Shown piece after piece: positions 26,077 to 34,715 of a DNA stretch of 64,000 nt. The position numbers were made by a program, and so were the translations under genes. Within the stretch, counting starts at the first letter, position 1. Each line of letters starts with the position of its first letter. Below the pieces are notes generated by a model, which made no database searches, had not been told where the DNA came from, and saw only the letters and a list, made by a program, of their open reading frames with translations. This DNA is from Oscillospiraceae bacterium (GTDB taxonomy: Bacteria > Bacillota > Clostridia > Oscillospirales > Acutalibacteraceae). The DNA is taken from contig JALCPP010000002.1 of NCBI GenBank assembly GCA_022650485.1, positions 1-64,000 on the forward strand, given 5' to 3'.

Positions 26077-26943
26077 TTAAAAGAATTTCTTTTGAACTTC
26101 ATTGACAGGCATTGTTTTTCCGGTGAAAAGCTGATATGCCGCTTCCCCTTGGTGTACAAGCATGCCAACACCTTGAATTGTAAGACATCCGGCTGCTTTT
26201 GCTTCCTGAAGCAATCTGGTTTCGTGTGGATTATAAACTGTATCTGTAACGACCAGACCTTCATGGAATACGCTGCGGTCTTCAATGGGGGTGTTTTGTT
26301 CTTTTGGGGCCATGCCAACCCGTGTGGCGTTAGATAGAATATGACTGCCGGAGATCTCTAATTTCAACTTGTCATGATCTGCGAGATCATAGACACGGAC
26401 GGTGCAGCCTGGAATTTCATGGTTGATCAATTCTGCGTGTTTTTCCAAATTGCTGAAAAATGAGTCCCGCATATTAAAAACGGAGATTTCTTTTGCGCCC
26501 GAAAGCGCACACTGGACCAGAATAGCCATGCCGGCTCCGCCGCCGCCGATCAGTGTGATTTTCTTTCCTGCGACATCTACACCGTGTGCCTTCAGATTGC
26601 TTACATACCCGACCCCGTCGGTGTTGTGCGCAATCCATTTCCCATTTTCACAGACCATACAATTTGTTGCACCGATCAGTTTAACGGCTTTCGTGCACTC
26701 ATCCGCATATTTTATGGCAGCGCTTTTGCAGGGCATTGTAACATTAATTCCTTTAAAATGCAGGGCCTTGATTGCGTTCATTCCGGCATCTAATGTGTCA
26801 AGATTAATGTCAAACGCTAGGTAAACGCAGTTTAATCCGTCTTTTACAAAACAATAGTTATACATGGCGGGGGAACCCGAATGTCCGACCGGTGAGCCGA
26901 TCAGCCCGAAAGGGACCGTATGTCCGTTAATCCAGTTTTCCAT
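26077..26943 (-). CDS. Shikimate/quinate dehydrogenase-like protein (catabolic paralogue 1)
   Basis: 288 residues with the AroE fold. Substrate site GHSGSPAMYN (the Ser-x-Ser pair), catalytic Lys in NVTMPCK, Asp in HNTDGVGY, nucleotide site LIGGGGAGMAI and C-terminal GVGMLVHQGEAAY. The residue before the catalytic Lys is Cys where Asn or His is usual. Together with a second paralogue at 28010 and the biosynthetic aroE at 54716 it makes three copies in 30 kb. It probably oxidises or reduces a hydroaromatic acid; the exact substrate is uncertain. Confidence 0.85.
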   Translation of the reverse strand: MENWINGHTVPFGLIGSPVGHSGSPAMYNYCFVKDGLNCVYLAFDINLDTLDAGMNAIKALHFKGINVTMPCKSAAIKYADECTKAVKLIGATNCMVCENGKWIAHNTDGVGYVSNLKAHGVDVAGKKITLIGGGGAGMAILVQCALSGAKEISVFNMRDSFFSNLEKHAELINHEIPGCTVRVYDLADHDKLKLEISGSHILSNATRVGMAPKEQNTPIEDRSVFHEGLVVTDTVYNPHETRLLQEAKAAGCLTIQGVGMLVHQGEAAYQLFTGKTMPVNEVQKKFF

Positions 26944-27121
26944 AGGATAAAAATATCTCCTTTAGGTGTTGATTCATATTATATACCTGAATTTTTTAAT
27001 CCTGTCACCAGTATCAAAAATAAAGGTTTTTCTGTCGTTGTTAAAAAAATGTAAGAATAGCGTCTTTCTGAAAAAAAGTATGATTGTTATGAAATGAAGG
27101 TGAAATTGGTACTGAAATCGC

Positions 27122-27883
27122 CTACAAACTGTTGTGCAACAGATGCAGCGTATGGTAAAGATCTTCCACTCCGATTTGGCCAGGAGCCGAAGCCTTCTTT
27201 GCTGCCCCGAAGGTCAGTGCGGAACCAAAAAATTCTCCTGTAAGGCGGGACACCACACCGGTACCGGACATAGACATTGTAATGATTGGTTTGTCAGCGT
27301 ACTTTTCTTTCATAATCACGGTAGCCTCAAGCAGCTCAAGAACATCCAGACTGGATTTCGGCATAACGGCGATTTTGGAAATATCAGCCCCTAAATCCTG
27401 CATCTTCCTCAGCCGATAAAGAATCTCATCCTTTGGCGGAGTCTTTTCAAAATCATGACTGGAGGCCACGACTTTCACACCGGAATGGTGGGCGCTCTCG
27501 ACAAGTTCCTTCATCACGGCGTCACCTTTGAACAGCTCGACGTCAATCAGGTCAACGATGCCGGTTGCCGCCGCTTCCCTGTTGATTTTGACATAGGATT
27601 CGGTATCAATTTTCCGATTGCCGCCTTCCTCTGCGGTGCGGAATGTGAACAAAAGCGGAAAATCTTTGATAATGGGCGAAAGCTCCTGTAAAACTTCCTT
27701 GATTTTTTCAATTTTATCGCCATGTTCAAACCAGTCCACGCGCCATTCGACAAGGTCAGCATGATATTGTTGAATGCCCTTGATTTCTTCAATAATAGCT
27801 TCCTTTGTTTTTGCAACAACCGGGATGCATATTTTCGGAATTCCATCGCCGAGGACAACATTTTTAACAGTTATTGTTTTCAC
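27122..27883 (-). CDS. aroD: Type I 3-dehydroquinate dehydratase
   Basis: About 253 residues, a class I (Schiff-base) dehydroquinase. With GTG 27883 as start, the catalytic pair is His143 (ASSHDFEKTP) and Lys170 (ISKIAVMP), the same numbers as in the enterobacterial enzyme. GAAAGG lies 9 nt before that GTG, whereas it directly abuts the upstream ATG at 27892. It interconverts 3-dehydroquinate and 3-dehydroshikimate. No other dehydroquinase gene is present in the window, so it may serve both biosynthesis and this island, but its neighbours are catabolic. Confidence 0.93.
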   Translation of the reverse strand: MKTITVKNVVLGDGIPKICIPVVAKTKEAIIEEIKGIQQYHADLVEWRVDWFEHGDKIEKIKEVLQELSPIIKDFPLLFTFRTAEEGGNRKIDTESYVKINREAAATGIVDLIDVELFKGDAVMKELVESAHHSGVKVVASSHDFEKTPPKDEILYRLRKMQDLGADISKIAVMPKSSLDVLELLEATVIMKEKYADKPIITMSMSGTGVVSRLTGEFFGSALTFGAAKKASAPGQIGVEDLYHTLHLLHNSL

Positions 27884-28009
27884 ATATCTCATCCTTTCAC
27901 CATTTCCAAGTGTTTTTGGGCCAATAAAAGAACCGGATCAAGCGCCTATAAGGGCAGTGACAAGGTGAAAAGAACTCTTATTGGACTCCGCTGATGTTTT
28001 ATGTGGCTT

Positions 28010-28882
28010 TTAATAGTGAATATCAAGGATTTTCTTCATATAATCAATCGGCATTGTTTTACCGGTCCACAGTTTAAATGCGGCCGCACCCTGAAACAGC
28101 ATCATGCCCATACCGTTCATTGTTTTGCACCCGACTTCTTTCGCCATTTTAAGCAAGGCGGTTTCTGTTGGGGAATAGACGACATCGGTTACGATCAGGT
28201 CTGGGCGTAAAAAGGATTGATCCGGAATATAGGTTTTACCTTCCAACGGTTTCATCCCCATGCATGTTCCGTTGGCAAACAGGTAGCTGGATGCGATTTC
28301 CGCTTTGAGGTCATCCAAGTCTTCAAGGCTGTGCAGCGTCGCTTTGCATTTGGTCTTTTCATTGATGATTTTAACATTATGTTCGGCTCTTGACCAGGAT
28401 TTGTCGTGGATGTTAAAGATAGAAATTTCCGCTACACCGTCCAGTGCGGCCTGTACTTCAATCGCTGTCGCGGCACCGCCGGCTCCGGCAATTGTCATTT
28501 TCTTCCCTATAATATCAATGCCAGCATCTTTGAGTGCGGTCATGTAGCCAATACCGTCCGTAATCGTTCCGGTCAGCACGCCGTTGTCGTTGATCACGGT
28601 GTTGACTGCACCGCACATTTCAGCGGCGGGTGTCAGTTTATCAAGGTATTTGTGAATGACCGTCTTGTTCGGCATTGATACGTTCCAGCCGCGCACTTTC
28701 ATGGCACGAAATCCCTTTACGGTGTCTTCCAGCGTATCATTATCAACTTCAAAAGCAAGATAAGCATAATCCAGTCCTAGTTTTGCAAACGCTTCATTAT
28801 GCATTCTTGGGGAATTTGAATGACGAATTGGATAAGCAATTAAACCAATTAACTCTGTATGTCCGGTAATTCTTTCTGACAT
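28010..28882 (-). CDS. YdiB-like quinate/shikimate dehydrogenase
   Basis: 290 residues, strongly like E. coli YdiB: LIGLIAYPIRHSNSPRMHN, YLAFEVDNDTLEDTV, NVSMPNK (catalytic Lys), TITDGIGY (Asp), GAGGAATAIEVQAA and GMMLFQGAAAFKLWTG. YdiB uses NAD or NADP and acts on quinate and shikimate. AAAGGAG lies 11 nt upstream. It sits beside aroD and a YdiN-like carrier gene, the arrangement known in E. coli (ydiN-ydiB-aroD). Confidence 0.9.
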   Translation of the reverse strand: MSERITGHTELIGLIAYPIRHSNSPRMHNEAFAKLGLDYAYLAFEVDNDTLEDTVKGFRAMKVRGWNVSMPNKTVIHKYLDKLTPAAEMCGAVNTVINDNGVLTGTITDGIGYMTALKDAGIDIIGKKMTIAGAGGAATAIEVQAALDGVAEISIFNIHDKSWSRAEHNVKIINEKTKCKATLHSLEDLDDLKAEIASSYLFANGTCMGMKPLEGKTYIPDQSFLRPDLIVTDVVYSPTETALLKMAKEVGCKTMNGMGMMLFQGAAAFKLWTGKTMPIDYMKKILDIHY

Positions 28883-29148
28883 GGATTTGTCGTCTCCTTT
28901 TAATAATAAGGCTTGATTTTACAATCATAAGCCATCTGTTTTGACTGTTATTACGGCTGGATACATGAAAAATGGTCGGAATATAATGGGGTGCCAGCAT
29001 CGTTCCCCTGTTTGGTTACAATTTTGCGTAAACCTGTCCCTATATAATGTATAGACCCCAATGACTGCGACGGATTTTGTATAAAAGAGGTTGGGAAAAG
29101 TACGAATAAAGTGTAGAAACAGCAAACAGCCGCCGCCTCATAACGGCA

Positions 29149-29184
29149 ATGCTGAGGGAAATCTCCCTCAGCATGATTTTTTCG
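29149..29184 (+). other. Hairpin with plus-strand T-run in a 332-bp gap
   Basis: ATGCTGAGGGA/TCCCTCAGCAT with a 4-nt loop is followed by GATTTTTTCG on the plus strand, although both flanking genes read leftward. No gene is seen in 28883-29214. It may be an antisense terminator or a 3' stabiliser of the MFS transcript. Confidence 0.55.
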
Positions 29185-29214
29185 TAAGAGCTTAAATTTC
29201 TTTCAGGTTCTACA

Positions 29215-30528
29215 TTATTCATTTTCCCCAAGTTTGGACATGACACTGACACCGAACCACTTTTTGTAGTTGGCACTCAGATAGATCATGAAGATGAGTC
29301 CGACTGCAGCCATGCAGAGGTTAACCAGCAGATTGGTTACAGTGGCGGAAGCTTCGCTGCCGGAACCGATCAGCGCGGACTGAAGATAGGGAATCGCATA
29401 GGATGCAAGGCCCATGAATGTGTAATAAATTCCAAGGTTTCTGCCCTTGTTGCCTGGATGGAATTCCTGCATGAGTGAAACACCGCACTGCAGGGCGCCG
29501 CCGGCGGCAAAAAGACCAATCATAAAAGTGGCGACGTAAACCATGGAAGGAATGCGGACAGTACAAACCAGGGCATAGCCGAGAACGGAGCCTGTCAGGT
29601 CAATGAGCAGAACCTTCAAAGTGCGCCAACGAAGTTTTGCCATAAAAAAGCCCCAGACAACGACGGCAATCAGAGAACCGGCGGTGTAGATGCTGGTCAG
29701 ACCGGCGGCGCTCATATCGCTCATGCCAACAACAACTTTTCCGAATGCTTTGATGTATTGCTGTGCGGAATACATGGTAGCCATGGCGATAAAGCCGTAC
29801 AGAGCGCAGCCGACGACGACAAATTTCGGGGGATGGCAGATAAAGCGGGCGGCAGCCCGTTTTGCGTCGGCGTCGAGAACATGTTTCTTTTCCGCAAGCT
29901 CTTTCTCATAAGCGGCTTTAACCGCCGGATCGGTTTTGCGTCGCTTCATTTCCTCGTCGTAGGAGTACGGAGCGATCATTGCAATTACAAAGGTAATAAT
30001 GGACATCACAAGCGGAATAATGATTCCTACTTGCCAGTTGCCGGAATTTGTCAGAGAAACGACCATCAGCGGATAAATCAGGCCTGAAACGGAGATGAAT
30101 CCTTTAATCAGGATCAGAGCAGTGCCGGGGGCCTTAATCCAGCTTTCCTGCACGGCCGGATAGCTGGCACCGTCAAAGCTGGAAGTCGCCGCGCCCAAGC
30201 CAAAGGCACAGGCATTTGCAACTACGACGCTGGATGTAGTTAACAAACCTAGAAAGCTGGCAACATAGACCACAGCGCCTAATGCGATCATCGGTTTACG
30301 GCCGATCTTGTCGGAGATTTCACCGCAGATCCACACGGTCACAAATTTGCCGAGGCCGGTAAAGGCGATGGCTGCACTGACTGCCGCCGCTCCGGCTTTG
30401 GGATCGGTTAATCCCCACTGAGTATAAAATGAAACTTTGTTTTGACTCAAAATAAGTGCTTGAATTCCTTGGGTAAAATAGGCCATATAAACAGCCGCTA
30501 AAACCCATATGTATTTTTTTGCTTTCAC
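29215..30528 (-). CDS. MFS transporter, YdiN/YdiM-like
   Basis: 437 residues with 12 predicted helices and the MFS loop GEISDKIGRKPM. It shares the YdiN-type features ASYPAVQESWIKAPGTALIL and AAGGALQCGVSLMQEFHPGN. A charged central loop (residues about 195-225) splits the halves. The GTG start at 30528 has GAGGAG about 12 nt upstream. By neighbourhood with YdiB- and AroD-type genes it probably imports quinate, shikimate or a related acid; this is inference. Confidence 0.85.
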   Translation of the reverse strand: MKAKKYIWVLAAVYMAYFTQGIQALILSQNKVSFYTQWGLTDPKAGAAAVSAAIAFTGLGKFVTVWICGEISDKIGRKPMIALGAVVYVASFLGLLTTSSVVVANACAFGLGAATSSFDGASYPAVQESWIKAPGTALILIKGFISVSGLIYPLMVVSLTNSGNWQVGIIIPLVMSIITFVIAMIAPYSYDEEMKRRKTDPAVKAAYEKELAEKKHVLDADAKRAAARFICHPPKFVVVGCALYGFIAMATMYSAQQYIKAFGKVVVGMSDMSAAGLTSIYTAGSLIAVVVWGFFMAKLRWRTLKVLLIDLTGSVLGYALVCTVRIPSMVYVATFMIGLFAAGGALQCGVSLMQEFHPGNKGRNLGIYYTFMGLASYAIPYLQSALIGSGSEASATVTNLLVNLCMAAVGLIFMIYLSANYKKWFGVSVMSKLGENE

Positions 30529-30583
30529 GTTCGCTATACTCCTCTATTAAGATAATGAAAGGAAATTGCTGCTTTTGGGGAGT

Positions 30584-31813
30584 TTATTTCAATGACTTTT
30601 TGCCTCCCACAGCGCCTTCTGTCAGGTAGGTCTTGATTTCGCTTTCGCCGTATCCGAGTTCCTTCATTACTTCCACGGTATCCGTTCCCTGTGCAGAAGA
30701 GACTTTATAGTTTGGTTCGGCATAAGAGCCGAATTTGACCGGATTGGTGGCAATGCAGCGCTCACCGGATGGGCAGTCAAGCTTGGTCATAACGCCGTTA
30801 GCCCACACCTGTTCGTCCTCGTACATGTCAAGCGGTTCATAACATGCTTCACAGGGAACATCGTTTTCCTTGAAAATCTTTAAAATTTCGTTACGGGTAA
30901 ATTTGCCGATCGCTTCGTCAAAAATCTTTACAACCTCTGCGTTTTTATGCAGCGCATTCATGTGGTCGCAGTTTGAATAGTCCGAATGGTCGACAAGGTC
31001 CTCGCGGCCGATCAGGCGCATGACTTTGTTGTAATCCCGGTCGTATTCCGGTGCACACATGGCGATCAGTTTGTCGTCTTTGGTACGGTAAACGTTGTTG
31101 GTGGGGCAGATGACCTCAAAACGGCTCTTGGGATATTGGTTGCCGTACTGAGCGGAAACAACGGCGGTGCTTAACATAAAAACGGCTGCGTGGTGCAGGC
31201 TTACTGTAATCTTATCGCCCAGACCAGTGCGGGTTCGGTTAAACAGTGCGGTACTGATACCGGAAGCTACGCACATGGAAACCTGAAAATCACCATAGCC
31301 GTTGGTGGGAATCATGGGGGCATCGCCCTTGTTTACGGTGGTACCGAAAACGCCGCCGCGGGCCATGTAACAGGTCACATCAAATCCGGCAGAATCTTTT
31401 TCAGGCCCCTTTTCACCATATCCGAGACACTGTGCCCAGATGAGCTTGGGGTATTTTTGGCGCAGAGTTTCATAGTCAAGACCCAGTTTTATGAGAGATT
31501 TGGTCCGGATATTTGTAATGAATACATCGGCATCCGAAAGGAGCTTGTGCATGACTTCAAGGCCGTCTTTATTTTTTAAATTCAGGGTGACGAAGCGTTT
31601 GTTCATATTGGACATGTCAAATCCGAGGTTTTCATTGTCCTCGTAGGGCATTCCAAACACCGCACCCTGCGTGCGGCCAGGGTCACCTTTGGGCGATTCA
31701 ACCTTAATGACGTCTGCGCCCCACTCCCCAAGTATTCGGGCCGTGGTTGGCGCAGCCAGAAACGTAGTCAAATCAACGACTTTGATCCCTTCCAAAGGTT
31801 TCAATGGAATCAC
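30584..31813 (-). CDS. Class III CoA-transferase (CaiB/BaiF family)
   Basis: 409 residues, standard length. N-terminal LEGIKVVDLTTFLAAPTTAR, then EWGADVIKVESPKGDP and the probable catalytic Asp in NGYGDFQVS. Such enzymes move CoA between acids, saving ATP after the first ligase-driven activation. In this island it probably exchanges CoA between product and incoming substrate. It lies 55 bp after the acyl-CoA dehydrogenase and before the MFS gene on the same strand. Confidence 0.92.
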   Translation of the reverse strand: MIPLKPLEGIKVVDLTTFLAAPTTARILGEWGADVIKVESPKGDPGRTQGAVFGMPYEDNENLGFDMSNMNKRFVTLNLKNKDGLEVMHKLLSDADVFITNIRTKSLIKLGLDYETLRQKYPKLIWAQCLGYGEKGPEKDSAGFDVTCYMARGGVFGTTVNKGDAPMIPTNGYGDFQVSMCVASGISTALFNRTRTGLGDKITVSLHHAAVFMLSTAVVSAQYGNQYPKSRFEVICPTNNVYRTKDDKLIAMCAPEYDRDYNKVMRLIGREDLVDHSDYSNCDHMNALHKNAEVVKIFDEAIGKFTRNEILKIFKENDVPCEACYEPLDMYEDEQVWANGVMTKLDCPSGERCIATNPVKFGSYAEPNYKVSSAQGTDTVEVMKELGYGESEIKTYLTEGAVGGKKSLK

Positions 31814-31881
31814 TTTCTTTCTTTAAGCTTTGTGCGCTGAAATTTTATTTTCTGGCGCGGCGATCATTCCAATAAAGAAAT

Positions 31882-33075
31882 TCAGACAGTCTGATATCCG
31901 TTGTCTTTGTAAGAGATTACGCCGTTGGTCTTTTCTAATCCACGGAATGCAGTCAGACGCTGAACTGTGCGGGGGCCTTCTTCCAGCCACATGGCGCGGC
32001 AGTCTCTATACATACGTTCGGTGGGACCGTATTCGCAGTCCTCAAAGTAACCCAGACCGCCGAAAATCTCCAGCATTGCGTCGGAAACCATCTTTACCGT
32101 GTTAATGCTGTGCAGTTTGCACATGGAGGCTTTCATTTCAATGTCGCGTCCGGCTTCATAATCTTCCGCAAAATCATAAATCATCAAGCGCAGGGCGTGA
32201 ATCTGAGTTCCCATATCTGCAATGGTTTGCTGAATCGCCTGACGTTTGACTAGGGGCTTGCCAAATGTTACGCGGTCTTTTGCGCGTTGAATTGTCATTT
32301 CGAGCATTCTTTGTGCCATGCCCAAATTGCTGACGGCGATATGCGCACGGGAAACTGCCAGCGAGTGCATTGCAATTTCAAGGCCCATGCCCTCTTTGCC
32401 CAGTAGGTATTTTTTGTGTACGCGCATATTGGTAAAGCGCAGTCCGGCATGGCCGGCACCGCGGCAGCCCATCATGTGCGGCATGGGGACAATTTCATAG
32501 CCGGGAGTATGTACATCCACAAAAAACGCGGACAGGCGGCTGTCTTTGTTTGAGTTCGGGTCAGTACTTACAATCAGGTAGGTGAAATCGGAGCAATCTG
32601 TGTGGGAGATCAGGTACTTTTCACCGTTGATGACATAGTAGTCACCATCTTTGACCGCGGTGGTGTGAATATCGGCGCCAGTGCCGCCGGTCTTTTCGGT
32701 CAATGCAAAGTTGGAATAGATTGTCTTATCCTGAAACTTGTTCATGTATTTGGCTTTCAGTTCATCACTGCCAAAGTCATCTAGAATACGCCAGTCAAGG
32801 TCAGCTGCGTGATGAAGATGCATGCGCATACCACCAGGACCGCGGGAGAATTCTTCCTGAACCATCAGAATCTGTTTTTCGGTCAGTCCAAACCCGCCGT
32901 ATTGTTCCGGCAGGGCAAAGCGATAAAGGTCATTTTGAATGGCAAGGTCATAAAATTCCTGGGGGAATTTGTTTGTTACCTCGATTTCCTTCTGCATCTC
33001 GTCAAACGGGCCTTCAGCCAGTTTGCGGATCTGTTTTAAGTACGCCTGAAATTGCTGATCGTTTAGTTTGCTCAT
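31882..33075 (-). CDS. Acyl-CoA dehydrogenase family protein (divergent active site)
   Basis: 397 residues. Conserved flavoprotein motifs FALTEKTGGTGADIHTT and YVINGEKYLISHTDCSDF are present. The usual YEGT-x2-IQ catalytic segment is altered to WLEEGPRTVQR, so the base position needs checking. AGGAGG precedes ATG 33075. FAD enzymes of this family introduce or reduce alpha,beta double bonds of acyl-CoA. No ETF genes are in the window, so the electron partner must be elsewhere or be another protein. Confidence 0.9.
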   Translation of the reverse strand: MSKLNDQQFQAYLKQIRKLAEGPFDEMQKEIEVTNKFPQEFYDLAIQNDLYRFALPEQYGGFGLTEKQILMVQEEFSRGPGGMRMHLHHAADLDWRILDDFGSDELKAKYMNKFQDKTIYSNFALTEKTGGTGADIHTTAVKDGDYYVINGEKYLISHTDCSDFTYLIVSTDPNSNKDSRLSAFFVDVHTPGYEIVPMPHMMGCRGAGHAGLRFTNMRVHKKYLLGKEGMGLEIAMHSLAVSRAHIAVSNLGMAQRMLEMTIQRAKDRVTFGKPLVKRQAIQQTIADMGTQIHALRLMIYDFAEDYEAGRDIEMKASMCKLHSINTVKMVSDAMLEIFGGLGYFEDCEYGPTERMYRDCRAMWLEEGPRTVQRLTAFRGLEKTNGVISYKDNGYQTV

Positions 33076-33518
33076 CGTTTTACCTCCTAAAAAATAAAGG
33101 ACTGTGAAAATTTTGACGATATCGGGGATAGCAAAATTATTGTATATAAACAAGCATAAAGCTTGAATATAATCAACTTGTTTACAGGCTTTCATTGTTT
33201 GATAAAGCAGTAACGCTGTCAAAATGCTGGTTATAAATATAACTAAAATGAATTTTTTGTGTATTATATCATCCAGGCTTGATTATATCATCCATCAACT
33301 TGGAATACCAATCGGAACATCTTTGGATTTATTGGGAAATGATAGGATGTTTCTATACAGCGCCATTTCTGTTGTTGGGATCAGTCTAAATGTGTTATAT
33401 TATTGACAAAGATAACTGGACCAGAAAAAGCGTGATTTTAGTGTTCCAATTTGTGCAAATGTTCTATTTATCTTAATTCAAAATAGTACAGAACATGAAG
33501 AAAGGATGTTATTTTAAG
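33076..33518. promoter_or_regulatory. Divergent control region between two acyl-CoA dehydrogenase genes
   Basis: 443 bp without a credible gene. It contains TTGAT-N10-ATCAA (33279-33298, a LysR-like dyad) and a 13-bp direct repeat ATTATATCATCCA (33263-33275 and 33282-33294, period 19). It also contains CAAGC-ATAAA-GCTTG (33151-33165) overlapping TTGA-ATATAA-TCAA (33163-33176). Promoter boxes are not clear-cut. Control of both arms by the LysR protein is inferred. Confidence 0.5.
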
Positions 33519-34646
33519 ATGGCTCTTCTTTATACGGAGGAACAGTCCGAATTGATTGCAATGGTTCGTGATATGGCGGAAAGTGCAGTCAAGCCTTATG
33601 TTTCAGAGTGTGACGAAAAGGGCGAATGCCCCATTGAATTATTCAAGCCGGCGATTGACATGGGACTGCATATGGCGGAAATTCCAGAAGAATACGGCGG
33701 CATGGGTCTCGATTTTGAGACAACCGCAATGCTTTTTGAGGAATTGGCCAAAGTTGATTCCGGTTATGCCGATACGCTTGTCACAAATTTTGTGGCATTT
33801 CGCAATGTAATGCTTTATGGAACCGAGGAACAGGCAAAGTATTTTGCAGACGTGCTTGCTGCAGGAAAGTTTGCCTGCTTTGCAATTACGGAGTCCGGGG
33901 CCGGTTCCGATGCAGGGACTCTGCGTTCTACTGCAACAAAAGACGGCGATGATTATATTTTGAATGGAACAAAAACTTTTGCTACAAACGGGGCATGCGC
34001 TTCTCTGTATGTTAGCTTTTTTAATACCGAAGAAGGCATTACTGCATTTCTGATTGATCGGGATACTCCCGGATTTTCGGTGGGTTCTCATGAGAAAAAG
34101 ATGGGTTTCCGTCTTTCTAATACGACGGAATTGATTTTTGATGATGTGCGGGTTCCCGCAAAAAACATTGTTGGGGAAAAGGGAAAGGGTTTAAAAGTTG
34201 CTCTTGGTGCTTTGAACATTTCCCGCGCTTTCGTTGCCACACTGGCCGTAGGGATCATGCAGCGCGCTTTGGATGAATCTGTGGCCTATGCAAAACAGCG
34301 TGTACAGTTTGGAAAGCCAATTATCAAATTTCAAATGGTTCAGTCGATGCTGGCAGATATGGCGATTAAGACCGAGGCGTCTCGTGTCTTAGTCAACAAC
34401 ACGATGCGCCTTTTGGATCAGGATGAGCACCGTAATCTGCGCATGGAGGGGTCTATCACCAAGACGTTTGTAACCGATGCTGCGCAGGAGGTTACGTCTA
34501 ATGCGGTTCAGATCTTTGGGGGCTACGGTTATAGCCGTGAGTATCCGGTGGAAAAACTGATGAGGGATGCAAAGATTTTTCAGATTTTTGAGGGAACAAA
34601 CCAGATCCAGCGCATGACAATTGCAAAAATGCTGGAAAAGCAGTGA
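33519..34646 (+). CDS. Acyl-CoA dehydrogenase
   Basis: 375 residues. Motifs: FAITESGAGSDAGTLRSTAT, ILNGTKTFATNG, RVQFGKPI and the catalytic Glu in FQIFEGTNQIQRM, all canonical. The start at ATG 33519 gives the usual N-terminus (MALLYTEEQSELIAMVRD); a nearby ATG at 33495 is possible. It heads the rightward arm of the island and is followed by the enoate reductase gene. It likely handles an alicyclic acyl-CoA. Confidence 0.93.
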   Translation: MALLYTEEQSELIAMVRDMAESAVKPYVSECDEKGECPIELFKPAIDMGLHMAEIPEEYGGMGLDFETTAMLFEELAKVDSGYADTLVTNFVAFRNVMLYGTEEQAKYFADVLAAGKFACFAITESGAGSDAGTLRSTATKDGDDYILNGTKTFATNGACASLYVSFFNTEEGITAFLIDRDTPGFSVGSHEKKMGFRLSNTTELIFDDVRVPAKNIVGEKGKGLKVALGALNISRAFVATLAVGIMQRALDESVAYAKQRVQFGKPIIKFQMVQSMLADMAIKTEASRVLVNNTMRLLDQDEHRNLRMEGSITKTFVTDAAQEVTSNAVQIFGGYGYSREYPVEKLMRDAKIFQIFEGTNQIQRMTIAKMLEKQ

Positions 34647-34715
34647 ATCAAATATCAATTTACTATTTAGACTTTGTATGATTAAATATCTGAAAATATA
34701 GGAGATGCCAATTCC

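Noticed and set aside
28925-29125. 66-residue minus-strand frame between the ydiB-like and MFS genes
   Set aside because: No RBS, no recognisable domain, and the composition looks like non-coding DNA.
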